NCBI GenBank assembly: GCA_907163375.1
Contig: CAJQUW010005364.1
Span: 146,902-210,901 of the forward strand
Length of the DNA: 64,000 bases
Origin: Prostheceraeus crozeri
Taxonomy: Eukaryota > Platyhelminthes > Polycladida > Euryleptidae
Direction of reading: 5' to 3'
Shown here one piece after another: positions 42,273 through 53,958 of this stretch; the stretch's first letter is position 1; every line of letters starts with the position of its first letter. The notes beneath the pieces are model-generated. The model searched no databases. It saw nothing but the letters and a program-made list of their open reading frames with translations, and was not told the DNA's origin. The position numbers were made by a program, and so were the translations under genes.

Positions 42273-42728
42273 TTAGAAGTTATAGCAGCGTCGTCGTTTA
42301 GCGCCTGATGAATGATTAGAGCCTCTGCGACGTTTGCGTGAATGCCTTTTGACTGAAGATCGCACCTTACTAGCTCCGCGATGTTTCCTCCTTCCTTTAT
42401 TCATTCGTTTAGGTGATTTCTTTCCTTGAGTAACACCAGCAATGGTCTGCTTCAATGTTTTTAAACCGCGTTCCTTCCCACGATTCAACAAACTGCTCTT
42501 AAAACTTCTACCTCTGGAAAGATCACTAGCAACATCACCAGCAAAGCCAACGGCATTACTTAAAACATTTCGTTTTAAAGATCTACCGACATTGGATATG
42601 AGAGGTGCTACAACAGATTTCAGTGCACCAAGTATGCTACCTCCACGTTGGCGGCGAGCACCGATGTAAATTTGTCCTCCGCCACTTACATAGGAGGGTC
42701 GTGAATAAAATGAGGCAGTTGGATTCAT
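42273..42728 (-). CDS. Basic virion-like protein (core or pVI-like)
   Basis: 151 residues. The N-terminus is 'FYSRPSYVSGGGQIYIGARR', then a glycine-led amphipathic segment 'GGSILGALKSVVAPLISNV' (about residues 29-47). The C-terminal half is extremely basic (runs of Lys/Arg/Ser), like adenovirus core proteins. The amphipathic piece recalls the membrane-active segment of adenovirus pVI. Two bases separate it from the capsid gene, supporting a structural role. The assignment to core versus pVI-like is inference. Confidence 0.65.
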   Translation of the reverse strand: MNPTASFYSRPSYVSGGGQIYIGARRQRGGSILGALKSVVAPLISNVGRSLKRNVLSNAVGFAGDVASDLSRGRSFKSSLLNRGKERGLKTLKQTIAGVTQGKKSPKRMNKGRRKHRGASKVRSSVKRHSRKRRRGSNHSSGAKRRRCYNF

Positions 42729-42949
42729 AGCTCAAACCCTAAACATTGTTAGTTACAACTTTGCATGAATCACTGTCGATCACTTAGATGAAAGATGTCG
42801 GCACGACGCATCCAAGAGTTCATACTTGAAGGATAACCAGTCCATTTAACAAGACACCATTCTTCACCTTGCCGTTTTTTTTTTACATCGAATGATTTTT
42901 CTCTACCAAATATGTTTCACTTTCAGTGACTACCTCAATCTCATCGCGG

Positions 42950-45900
42950 TAAAAGCTACCACTAACGATACAGAGGGAATTCGTTAATAATATAATAAAA
43001 AAATACAAAAAACGGACAAAAAACAAATGCAACAAATACCAGCAAACGATAAACTACCTAAAAAAAAAATAACGTTTAATCACAAAAACTAACTACAATA
43101 ACAAAAAAAAGTAAAATCAAAACAAAAACTGCAAATAAAACAGTAGCGCAAGACAACTCCAAAACAAAAAAAAATACAAAAGACCTACGACCAACCAAAC
43201 CGCTAACAAAATAAAATACAACGCCCTATAAAAATAATAAAAAAAAAATAAATACCATATAACTACCCAGACAGAAAGCTAACGAAAACAATACACGCGA
43301 ACGAAAAATACAACAAAAACAGAACCAATAACTAAAAATAAAAAACTCGTACAGCTAAAAAAAACATACACTACCTCCTCAGTCACAAGAAGCCTAACTC
43401 GCAAAAAACTAAACAAAAAAAAAAAACAAAAACTACAAAACAACCAAAAATAAAAAAAACTCAATCAAAAAATAAAAAACAACTAAAAAAAGCTACTCAA
43501 AATAACAAACACTGCGTTCAAAAGCAAAAAAAAACTAATTACTAAAATAAAAACAGACTACAAAAATTAAAAAAAACGGTAATAAAGGTAAATAGAAAAG
43601 CTAACTAAAAACAACAAAAACAAAATAAATAACTACCGAGAATAACAAAACTAACCTAATATTAAAAAAACACACCGACAAAAAAAGAAAAAAAAAACTA
43701 AATACACGAAAAAAAAACACACAAATACACCAAAAACTAATAAACCCTAAACAACCACGCAAGCGAGGAAACAACTTTAAAACAATATTAAAATCACAAA
43801 AACGCTAACAAGGCTAAAACCAGCAAACAAACCCGCACCAAAAACCAACCCCTTTAGCTAAAACAAGCACCAATACCATAACAAAACCAAAACAAAAATC
43901 AAATAAAACGTACAGCACCTAAAAACCACACAAAAGACCCACTCCCTCAATAACGTATACAACTACGGGGTTAAAATCAACTTTAAATTAAAAATCCATA
44001 AACCCCGCACGCTCCCCGAGAACCAAAACAACCACTATCATACAACACAACTACCCACTTCCTCACTCCATCCGACCCAACCCCCTCCTCCTCGCGTCCC
44101 CTTTACATCAACCCCCCCAGCCCCACAAACCACCTCCACCAGAATCTCACCAACACCATGCCACCCCCCCCGACACAGCCCCGACAACCGCTCCTCACCG
44201 CTCCCCCACCACCGAGCTTGCAATACCACTCTATGGATACCTAAACACGGGTTAATTACGAAATAAAACTCCCCTAAAACACTGCAAGGCTCGATAAAAA
44301 ACCACTTACCAACTAAACCCAACCCTAACAAACTAAAAACATGAACAGTCTACCACGTCTAAACAAACCTAAGCTAAAACCTAACCTAACAAGCTAATAA
44401 CCAAGCCAAAATACAACACAAAATAAACTACCACCCTTAAATTTAAAGATAAAAAACAAACACAAAAGCTACGGACAAAAAACGCTAAGAGCTAGACTAG
44501 AAAAGCTACCAAACAGAAACGCAAAAAAACTAACATAAATAAGAACACACAGTAAAGCTAAAAAACACAGCAAACGCTAAAACGAGCTACCTACCGCCAG
44601 ACAAAAATAAAACGCTACTAAAAAAAACAAAACTTGCGAGAACAAATACAGCAACAGCTATAACCCGTGAAAAAACTACACAATAGAAAACTAAATATAA
44701 AAACAAAATTACATTACCGTAAACAGGAGCTACCTACTCAACTTAAACGACACCCCGATAGATACAAACAATAAAAACCAGACGATAATAATAACCAACT
44801 CTAAACAAGATACATCAAACACTTAGAACAACTGAAATCAAAAACCGTACGAAACTACTCAACTACAGAAGCAAAACAATAACCTCAAAAAAACTACCGC
44901 TACCCGCAAACTACAACTACTATCAAAACGACATATAATACACCAGCATAAAACCACAACCTAACGCTAAAAAAAAAACCCCAAAGCTAAATAAAAAACT
45001 AAACCACTCATACACGGGGAAGCACCAAAAAAAAAATCACCGAAGCTCAAACCAAACTCTAAACGAATTACCTACGAAAAAAAAAAACTAATACAAAAAA
45101 CATAAAACATAACAAGAAAAAAACTTAGCTAAACCACTAAAACAAATAAACCAAAAAACACGTCTAAAAAAATTATAAAATAATAATAGAACCTAACACT
45201 AAAAACCAGGAAAAAAACAACACAAGATAAACTCACCGCTAAATACCACATACATCACCCACTGACAAAAAAAACTAACAAAACTAATAAAACCAAACCA
45301 AAACCAAAGAGTCAAAGAAAAACCAAAGAAACACGTTACAACCCCCCGTTTTTAAACAGAAATAAACAAAAAAAACCCAAAAAACATACCAAACCTACCG
45401 CCCAAACAACAAACAAAACCCTGCTAAAAACCCACGCCGCTAAAAAAACGCTTAAACTTCACCACCGAACAACCAAAAAACAACGAGGCACGCCACGCTA
45501 TAAAAACTCAAATTTAAAACAAAACACCACATCTAGCTCGTAAAAAAATAAAAGTAAAACTAACCCAATATCAAAAAACGCTCCAACTACTGCTACGAAA
45601 TAAAACCAAAAAATACACAAGCCAACAAAACATCACAGAACACAGCAACACATAAATACACAGCATGCGTCTACACCGAGCGCTGCCAAAAAACAACCAA
45701 CATAAACACTGTCAAAAAAAACACAACACAGCTATAATACAATACAAGCCTACAACAGCCAAAAACAACCATAAATAACGACTAATAAAGACATAAAAAA
45801 ACAGCAACCCTTCAACTAACACAAAAATACACAAAAAAAACTCAAACAAACATACCAAGCACAAAAAACCTGAACTAATAAAAAAACAACAACTACACCA

Positions 45901-48900
45901 AAAAGGGGGGGGGGGAAATAAAAAAAAAGAAATATAATAACACGTACAAACGTAACACAGTACCACAACCTAAACTAAAAAAATACTACCAAAAAACCTA
46001 AAAAAAAAAATAAACTGAAACTTCAACACAAAAAACTTACAACAACACCAACCAAAACTAAAAAAACAACACAAAAACTAACTCCGACGTAATGAGTAAA
46101 CCTCAGTGGCGTTCGAGTCGGCCCAATGAATAGAGGACCACACAACACCACAGCCCCAGCCCGCTTGTAGATATCTCCACCCCAACAACAGGCCCCTATC
46201 CACCCCACCACACAGCACGCCTAATACCCAACCAACAAAACACCATAACCAAAGCTCACTTACCAAACGCACCACCAATTGAGAACCTCAACCCCAACCT
46301 CCGCTCGAACTCCATAACAACCCTAACTAACCAAGCTAAACAGAAAACTAAAAACACAATAAAGACCAAAAAAACAAAAAAAACAAAAAAACTAAACCTG
46401 CGACAAACACACACGACTAAAAACAGCTACAAAAACAATAGATAAAAACTCAAAACATAGAAAAAAGGCTAACAGGGCAATCCCGCATAAATACTAAAAA
46501 ACCAACACAAAACGAAAAAAAATAACCTACAATAAAACCAAACAAAAACCTAAACATGAACCATAAAACTCCCTCTTCACAAACACCACACTCCCAGGCC
46601 CCACACCAACAACAAACAATAACAAGAGCTCAACCCGACACAAAACCCACATTCCACACACCCCCCAACCCTGCCCCGCACCAACCCCGCGTAAACCCGC
46701 CCGCACCCCGAGCGAAGCCCCCCCCCCCACCTACCCACCCGGCAGTACACCTGAAGCTCAATCCACTCCCTACCTCCCGAGCACCACCCAAAAAAACACT
46801 TCAAAACACAACCCACCCCTCACAAAACAACCACCGAACCACGGCACCCAATCGTTCGAGACAACCCCATGTGTCCCCGCAACCCCCCCACCCTATTATC
46901 ACCCCTCTCGACCCCGACTCCACCCGGTACGACGACGCACCCCGAATCCACCACCAAATAAACCCACCACCCCCCACCCCCCAACCACCACCCCCGCACC
47001 CCCCCGAGCACCGCTTCCCCCGCGTCCCTCTATTCCCTGCCCGGGTACTACCGACCCCCCCACCCCCGTTGGTGGCTCCGCCCCCCCCCCTCCCCCCCAC
47101 ACCCCAAATGCAACCCCCCCCACCGCCCCCTAGCCTCCCCCCACCCCCCCCCCGCCCCAATTAGCGACAACACCCCGGACAGCAGAGCTCCAGTACACCC
47201 AGACTGCCCACACCGCGCACCCCCCCTCCCACCCCACCGACCACCCACCCCCCACCCATGCGACATACTCCTCCCGTACACCGCTACCCCCTCACCTACC
47301 TCCCCATCCGCCACCCCACACCCCCCCCCCCTGGCCCCCCCTCCACCACCCAGCGTGCCCTCCCCCCCCACCCTCCCCGCCCCGCTAAACCCCGCACACA
47401 CCAAACCCACCCCCGCCGCTCCCAACCCGTCGTCCCGCCTCCGCCACCCACCCGGCTCCCCGACCACGGAGCCCCCAAACCACCCATCTGTGCCCGACGC
47501 TAGTCCCACCCGTCCGACCCCCAAGCGACAACCCGCCCCCCACTGTCCCCCCATTATTCCAAGGCCAACCCCCCCCCCGGGGCACCAACCATCCAACTTC
47601 CCCCACCCCCCATCAATCCCGTCCTCCCTGCTGCACCTCCCCCCCACTCCCCCCCGTCACCAGTCTCCCCCCACTTCCCCCGTCCCCGCCCCCACCCCCC
47701 GGTTACGATCAACACCCACACCCCGCCAGCGCCCACCCACCACAGCTCCTCCCCGACCCACGTTAGGAGCCCCCCCGGCTCGCTACCCCCAATACCACCG
47801 CCCCTACACCCCCCCGACCCACAACGACACCCCACCCCCATCCCTCACACCCACCCCCCCACCATTCAGGTCCCCTATCACCCCCCCGCCTACGACCCCC
47901 CCCCCCCCCCTCCCCCCACCCCCCCCCCTCCGCCCCCCCCCCACCCTGCCCACCCCACCTACCCCTACCACCCACCGCCCCCCCCACCACCCCGTCGTAT
48001 CCCTCCCCCCCCCCCCCACCCACTCACTCCCCCCCATCCGGCCCCTACACCCCCCCCGACCCCCGCCCCCACACCCGGTCTCCCCCCCATACCACTGACA
48101 GAACTCCCCCCCCACCCGCTCCCCCACCCCCCCCTGCTCCACCCCCCTCCGGGTGCGAAACGATAAATGCCGACCCCCGCCCCCGAGCACCCCCCCCCGA
48201 CCCCCCCCCCCCCCACCCTTCCCCCTCACCGCTCGAGCCGCCCCCCCCCCACCCCCCCCCCACCGGCGATCCAGGGAGCCGCGCCAATCCGCCCCACTCC
48301 CACATATCCACCCCGTGCCCCACAAGCACCACCCCACATCCCCCCCTCACCCCCACGTGCCCCCCCCCCCCCCCCCACTCCCGAGTAGACCGAGGTCCCC
48401 ACCCTCCTCCGAACCCCACCCTCTCCCCCTCCCCCCCCACACCAAGCCCCCCAAAAGGCCCGCCTTCTATCCGCTCCCCCACCACGCCCACCCCTCCCCG
48501 ACCATAGCCTTGCCAAATGCCTACCACCCCCCCCGGGCTCCACCCCCCCCCCCCGCACCCCCACCCCTCATAAAACCCCCCTAACCCCCCCCCAAACCCA
48601 TCACCCTCGTGCATACCCTCACCCCCTCCTCACCTCACACGCACCCCCCCCCCCCGCGCGCCGCGCAGCACCCTCCGGCCCCCCCCCGCATCCCCAAGAA
48701 CCCCGCTACGCCTCCCCACACCCCGCGAAATCCCCCCCGTCGAAACGGGATCCCCCCCCCTCACCCCCCCACCCTCCCCCCCCACCGTCCACGACGCACG
48801 CCCCGCCGCGCCCAATCCACCTCACCCCCACCGCCCCCCTGGTTGGCGCACGCTCCCATACCCCCCCCTCCACCCCCCCCCCCCCCACCCATTCTTTCCG

Positions 48901-49730
48901 CCTGAGCACGCCCGCCCTCCCCTCCCCCCCGCGCACCCCATGGACACCCACCAGAGCCCCAAGCAGGCGAGCCCCGGCCCGCCCCACCCCCACAACCCGA
49001 CGACCCACCACCGATCCAAGCCGCACACCACCTCCACGCCCCCGCCCCACCAGACGCTAGCCACCCGCACCCCGCCCCCGACACACCGGACCAACTGCAC
49101 CAGGCCGGATTCCAATCGCCACACGCACCTCCCCACGGAGCTCCCTCAATCCCTAAAACGTACCTGAACACCTACGACCCACACTGCCCCCGCACCCCGC
49201 TCACCACCCCCCCCCACCCGACCCCAGCACCAACCCCCTGTCTACCCGACGCATCCCCCCCCAAAACCGCTCCACCAGAGCGCCTCCCCCGCCCCCCCCA
49301 CCTTAAACCCCCACCCCCCCTAGGGCTCATCCCACCGCCCCCCCCCGCCCCCCCCCCCGCTCACCCACACACCACAACCCCCCACCGCGTGAGCACCAGG
49401 GAGGATCAGCAACCTCCACCCCCCCACCGCCCCCCCCCCCCCCACCCCCCCGCAGACCCCCCGCTAGAACCCCCCCCCCCCAGGACCGCACTCGCGCCTC
49501 TTGCCCTCCCTCCCAGCCCACATCCAGCCCAGAGCCTACACCCTTCGCGACCCTACCCCACCCCCCCCCACCTCTGTCACCCCCCGACACCCCAAAACCC
49601 AACCACGCAACCCCAGCTCCCCCCACATGCCCCCCCAACGGCCACCCCCCCCCTACCTCCACCACCAGCCCCCCAAGCACCACCCCACCCCCGCCACCCC
49701 CCACCCCCCCACACCCACCGGAAGTCCTCC
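42950..49730. repeat. Strand-asymmetric low-complexity block (A-rich to C-rich, G-poor)
   Basis: From about 42,950 the plus strand suddenly becomes A/C-dominated with very few G, and T mostly within CTA. By about 46,550 it grades into C-rich sequence with long C runs, up to 49,730, where ordinary sequence returns. Long open frames on both strands here (Pro/His-rich one way, Gly/Trp/Val-rich the other) are composition artefacts and not genes. The block sits between the basic virion gene and the integrase. It could be a consensus or assembly artefact or a real degenerated repeat. Confidence 0.75.
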
Positions 49731-49739
49731 ATTTTCTAT

Positions 49740-50620
49740 CATACACGTCAATCTATCCCCTTGTCGTAGGTCGCAGACAACTTTTTGGTTTAATCCCTTG
49801 ATACTGTCCAAATACTCCTCTGTCAAATTCGGAAGGACCCCTTTAGCAAAAAACACCTATTTTCACTTTTGAGATACGAACTTTACACGCCAATTTTCAA
49901 ATCACTTTTTCACTATGTGTGCGTTTTCGTTGAAATGATTGCGCACTATTTATATACATTGTCCAGCTTTTACATCTATCTGGTCTGAGTCCCAATTGAA
50001 CGATGGATAGAGAAGATTGTAGTCATGGAGTGTATCTTGTAGAACCTTTGTCTATTTTGTGTCAAGTTGGGCAGTAAAATGGTCGCCTCCACAATCCGAT
50101 TTTTTAATGTGCTGATTAAAATCGTTCAAAAACGAGATGCTGCAAATATAAGCGCTCTTTACACTAAAACAACTTCATTGTCAATGCCTCTCAAATAATC
50201 TTGTCCATCATGCTGATTTCCAAAACTCTTGTCCTTGATCACTCAGAATTCTTTTTGGAATGCGACATTCTTCGAAAAATTGTTTGGAATGCATTTTGCT
50301 ACTCCTTTCACTTCTTTAGTTTTTTAAAAGGTTGAGCCCACGGCATAACGCGAGAAAATATCAAGGACGGTTAAAAATAAAATTATTGCCCGAAGTTATG
50401 TTGTGAAATGGAGGCAACATCGCACCAAAAATCTGCTTGCCCAATGTTCATCCCGATGTCTATGGAACAATATAATGGCGGGGGTGCTGGTACTTTTTTA
50501 CGCTTGTTTGGTGGAGTGTATAGTAGCCTTGACCCTTTAACCATCGTTTCACTTGTGATTGTGGTGAAGACCAACTCGCTTTTTGATAATTTCTTGATTA
50601 GTAGATGATTTAGTTAGTTT
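49740..50620 (-). pseudogene. Polinton integrase (retrovirus-type), broken
   Basis: On the minus strand the segment shows the order seen in Polinton integrases. An 'LLYTPPNKRKK' linker leads into the core domain, recognisable by 'ADFWCDVASISQHNFG', 'LTVLDIFSRYAVG' and a 'SDQGQEF' equivalent. A C-terminal part near 49850-49760 has 'LNQKVVCDLRQGDRLT'. The enzyme would join the element ends to host DNA and make the 6-bp duplication. The gene is decayed, with several breaks. It is caught between the two low-complexity blocks. Confidence 0.75.
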
Positions 50621-51118
50621 AGTTTAGGAGGGATCTTAGGATAGGTCTAGAAGTGAGTTAAGATTAGATTGTGATTTTAGTTAGATAGTTTTTTTTTAGT
50701 AGGATTTTTTTTTGATTTTTTTTTGAGGTTAGATTTTTATGGTTTTTTTTTTTTTTTTTTTGTTTTAGTTAGTTTTGTATTGTTTTTAGTTTAAATTTGT
50801 TATGTTAAGTAGTTTCGATTTTTAGTTTTTAGATTTTAGATTTTTTAGTTAGATATATAGATATTTAGATAGATATAGTTTTTGAATTTTTTAGATAGAT
50901 TTAGAGTTTTGTAGGATTTTTTTTTTTCTTTTTTAGTTTTTAGTATAGTTTAGTAGATTTTTAGTTTTGAGATTTTTAGATTTTTTTAGTAGTAGTTTTT
51001 TGAATTTTTCTTTTTGATGCAATTTTTTTTAGACAGTTGTTTTTTTTAGTTTTTTAGTGTTTATTTTTTTTTTTGTTTAGATTTAGGTTTTATAGATAGA
51101 ATGTTTAGTTAGATTAGA
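50610..51118. repeat. T-rich, C-poor low-complexity block
   Basis: A stretch with almost no C on the plus strand, made of TTTAG/TAGAT words and T runs. Its reverse complement (A-rich, CTA words, G-poor) is of the same type as 42950-46500. No gene. Confidence 0.75.
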
Positions 51119-51202
51119 TGCAAATCCTGCCGGATGTTTTACATCATAATAGATTGACTTCAAACGTTCAGTCGATGACGGCTGACTCTTTTTCCTCCTT
51201 AC

Positions 51203-51391
51203 TCATCTTTTTGTTTTCTTGCCGTTTTTTTTTCTACATTTACAACAACTGCAGCATTTAGCTTTAGCGGTTTTGCGATCGTGTTCACATTGCTTAGGGG
51301 TTTCATTATGAGAGCTGGCGCAGCAAGTGCAAGTGACAACGACATTCACCTCTGGCGGCTCATTACATGGCAAGCAACACATCTGCTTCAT
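51203..51391 (-). CDS. Small cysteine-rich Polinton protein
   Basis: 62 residues with 13 Cys in clusters: 'MCCLPC', 'CTCCASSH', then 'CCSCCKCRKK' before a basic tail. It could bind zinc or be a disulphide-rich peptide. It is one base downstream of the 51393-51992 gene on the same strand. I do not recognise the family. Confidence 0.45.
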   Translation of the reverse strand: MKQMCCLPCNEPPEVNVVVTCTCCASSHNETPKQCEHDRKTAKAKCCSCCKCRKKNGKKTKR

Positions 51392-51392
51392 A

Positions 51393-51992
51393 TTAATGGT
51401 CTGAGAACATGTATTTCCTAGGAGGAGCTGTTTTACGTTTTCCTTTTACCAGTTTTAGTGATGATGTAGATCTACGTCGAGTTCTTCCTCTTGTTTGCTT
51501 AGTGAGTGTGGGAGGGGATGTAGCAGGTGACGTCTTAAACCAATTTGTTGGCATTTTCATCGCCTGAAGCATTGGAGTAGTAGCCACTGTTGAATCAAGT
51601 TCTTTCAATGTCTCATTATTTAAAGCAAATTTTGGCACATTATGCTTTTTCAATAGTTTAAGAAAGTATGACCAACCAGGTGGAACATAGCCCTGACGGC
51701 GCTTTCTACGTGTTGCATACTGAATCAAGTCTTCATAACGTGAAGCATCAATCACTTTATTTTCATCTGTAATGATTTCTCCTCTATCATTTACATTGAG
51801 ATGGGGTTCAATACTGTTGAAAAGAGAAATGGCATGTGCGCGAGATGCTAAAGGTGTAGCAGTCGATACAGAGTCACGCATCTTATTCTTCAAGTTTTTC
51901 AATTGCTCAACAGTTTCCGATTGTAATAATACAGCACGATGTGGATCTTTGATGTGAACATTTTGCTGATAATCTATTTCTTTCCTATACAT
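51393..51992 (-). CDS. Conserved Polinton protein of unknown function
   Basis: 199 codons. A middle region with 'GEIITDENKVIDASRYEDLI' and 'GYVPPGWSYFLKLLKKHNVP' resembles a protein found in many Polintons near the ATPase, whose role is unassigned. The C-terminal 60 residues are basic and Ser/Thr/Pro-rich ('RGRTRRRSTSSLKLVKGKRK'), suggesting nucleic-acid contact. The family normally extends further at the N-terminus than this frame does, so the gene may be broken once. A minor virion or packaging component is possible but unproven. Confidence 0.5.
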   Translation of the reverse strand: MYRKEIDYQQNVHIKDPHRAVLLQSETVEQLKNLKNKMRDSVSTATPLASRAHAISLFNSIEPHLNVNDRGEIITDENKVIDASRYEDLIQYATRRKRRQGYVPPGWSYFLKLLKKHNVPKFALNNETLKELDSTVATTPMLQAMKMPTNWFKTSPATSPPTLTKQTRGRTRRRSTSSLKLVKGKRKTAPPRKYMFSDH

Positions 51993-52080
51993 TTGATTTG
52001 CAAGAGGTTCTTTACTTGCTGCATGGCAGTCAATTGTACATATTCATCCTGAGGAATAACAATCATGCGAGAATAAGAAC

Positions 52081-52746
52081 TCATAGTTTGTAGATAATCA
52101 TGGGAGTTTTCAAAATATCACTTCGAAATCTAAATTCTTCCGGACACTCTTGCGTAAAGTCAATGAATAAGTAACCGTATGGTTTTTCAGTAGCTGCTTG
52201 AAAAATTTCAATTAAGGCTTTTGATCCTCTGGGTGCAACTTGTCGCGCTAAAATTTCAAATTGACTTTTATCTCGCGGATTCTTGAAAATAGCATAATAG
52301 TGTGTATTCAGGTTTCGTGTACGAGCTTCTTTTCCATCAGGAAACAAATTTTGTGTAATATAGATGATAAAACACCTTTTATGGTGTGCTGCGCGAGTGA
52401 ACATATCTGTAACATCTTTTGAATTCTTACTTTCTTTAATAAAAAATCCAATAAAACAACATCATTAGACTGAAGTTTATCCCACTGGAATAATTCCTTC
52501 ATGTCGAATAAAGTTGCGACTTTGCAATTCCTGAAACAGCGACGGTTGATAAATACCATAACACCAAATCACTCGATTGATAGGTTCCTTAAACAACTCC
52601 CTTCTTTTATCCAATAAATTCAGCGTGAAAACAGTTTTACCTGCATGAGATGGACCTGATACAGTCAGAACTTTATCACATTGAAGTCTGAAATCCATTT
52701 TATTACTTTGAGACTCAACATTTGCATAATTAACGCTTAGAGCCAA
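52081..52746 (-). pseudogene. Polinton packaging ATPase (FtsK/HerA type), broken
   Basis: Walker A 'GPSHAGKT' lies near the N-terminus after 'MDFRLQCDKVLTVS'. It is followed by 'VIWCYGIYQPSLFQEL', a Walker B-like 'DVVLLDF' and a sensor-like 'YITQNLFPDGKEARTRNLN'. The segment 'YAIFKNPRDKSQFEILARQV' and the end 'LKTPMIIYKL' complete the A32-like packaging ATPase pattern of Polintons. It would pump DNA into capsids. The gene is broken (about two breaks). Confidence 0.85.
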
Positions 52747-53086
52747 AGATATTTCCCAATAGGTTGCCCACGGCAGGAGCTATCATTGGAAGTATTGCTG
52801 AAAGGAAACCGCCCTTTTGTGTTAGAGTTTTCCTCTTTCTTTGAAGGGCGACTTTAGGATTGGAGATGAAACGCAATTTCGTAGCATATCGCTTAAGTAA
52901 CTTTCGTTGTTTTGGCGCTAATTTCTTCGTCCTCAACTTCCTCACATGAGAAATAATTTCACAAATGAATTTATCGTTAGCATGTCGTATAGCATTGTAT
53001 CGCTGATTTGCTTTCATTCGTCGGAGAGCTTGAATGGCTGAAGAAAACTTTTGACTTTTACGGTTCGTCATTTTACGTTTCGCCAT
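52730..53086 (-). CDS. Small basic Polinton protein with hydrophobic Gly-rich tail
   Basis: 118 residues. The N-terminal 90 are very basic (Lys/Arg about every third residue). The C-terminus is a hydrophobic, Gly/Pro/Ala-rich segment 'GGFLSAILPMIAPAVGNLLG'. Such a basic-plus-amphipathic design is common in Polinton proteins next to the ATPase and may be virion-internal or membrane-active. The end overlaps the start of the ATPase gene by 17 bases on the same strand. Confidence 0.6.
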   Translation of the reverse strand: MAKRKMTNRKSQKFSSAIQALRRMKANQRYNAIRHANDKFICEIISHVRKLRTKKLAPKQRKLLKRYATKLRFISNPKVALQRKRKTLTQKGGFLSAILPMIAPAVGNLLGNIFGSKR

Positions 53087-53137
53087 TTTCCGTGTTAGTC
53101 TTTGCTAAAACCTATCTTTACCACATTTGCATAGGCA

Positions 53138-53467
53138 CTAACTATTGCGACATAAGTGACACTCGAAATGAGCAATGTCACAGTGGTTACATTGGCAAAG
53201 TTGAATGCAATTACGTATGAAACAGCGTTGACAAAAAGCATGCTTACATCTCTTGAAGATGCGCTTTTCATTTCCATCCTTTCGCTTACATACATCGCAA
53301 CACATAGTTTCACCGTTACTGATGTCTATAGCAAGTCTTTTTGAAGATATGAATTTGCTAGCCTTTTCTAAATAATAGACGCATGTACAGAAGGAATATA
53401 CTTCGAGAGTGAGCAGACATAGCTCGAAAACCAGTTGTGCTACAATCAAGTACCACTGCATTTTCAA
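53138..53467 (-). CDS. Membrane-anchored RING-type zinc-finger protein
   Basis: 109 residues. Residues about 3-32 form a hydrophobic, probably membrane-spanning segment. The C-terminal half has a RING-like Cys/His array: 'CCDVCKRKDG', 'IFKRCKHAFCQRCFIRNCIQ', then 'CQCNHC' and 'CHLC'. RING proteins usually act as ubiquitin E3 ligases. An element-encoded membrane RING could counter host defence, but that is inference. A second, shorter RING-like gene lies at 54542-54668. Confidence 0.55.
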   Translation of the reverse strand: MKMQWYLIVAQLVFELCLLTLEVYSFCTCVYYLEKASKFISSKRLAIDISNGETMCCDVCKRKDGNEKRIFKRCKHAFCQRCFIRNCIQLCQCNHCDIAHFECHLCRNS

Positions 53468-53578
53468 TTTTTCTTTATGGAAAGTTGAATGTGAATATCT
53501 GAAATCGCTTCAATCACTAGACTGCTACCATGATGGTTAAATGCGTTAAGACGTTCAGCAATTTTTATCATATGTCTT

Positions 53579-53875
53579 TTAAAAAAATTCTTCGGGGTGA
53601 TCTACCACTTCCATTGAATAAGAAGCAAAATGGAAAGAGCGACTTTCCACCTCTTCCTTTCCAAAATGACTAAACTTAATTTTCGCAACTAATCGCGCCA
53701 TGACAATGCTATCAGAGAATGTATTCATTAACTCTAGAAATAGAGTGCTAGCATCATCGACCACTGCTTCGATGTCGGTCTCATCTTTATGAAAATTTAT
53801 CACATAATCTTGAACAGCTCCTTTTAAACTTTGCCTATGAAAACGTAATGTTCCGCAGTCGTTTGAGAAAGACAT
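53579..53875 (-). CDS. Small Polinton protein of unknown function (98 aa)
   Basis: An acidic, compact-looking protein ('KDETDIEAVVDDASTLFLEL', 'ARLVAKIKFSHFGKEEVESR'). I recognise no family. It is in line with the minus-strand genes on both sides, with 13 bp to the next minus-strand frame upstream. The frame is whole. Confidence 0.45.
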   Translation of the reverse strand: MSFSNDCGTLRFHRQSLKGAVQDYVINFHKDETDIEAVVDDASTLFLELMNTFSDSIVMARLVAKIKFSHFGKEEVESRSFHFASYSMEVVDHPEEFF

Positions 53876-53958
53876 GATCGCCCTTTAACTAACCCATTGC
53901 ATGAAAACAACAACTCTTCTCATAGTAACATTTATTGAATAACGGTAACAAGCATGCA

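Noticed and set aside
43279-46278. Minus-strand frames rich in Phe/Leu/Val/Gly that look membrane-like
   Set aside because: By-products of A-rich plus-strand composition; no conserved features.
46556-49769. Many long open frames on both strands (Pro/His/Thr-rich one way, Gly/Val/Trp-rich the other)
   Set aside because: They arise because the sequence is C-rich and almost free of stop-forming combinations. All frames are low-complexity and mutually overlapping, with no domain.
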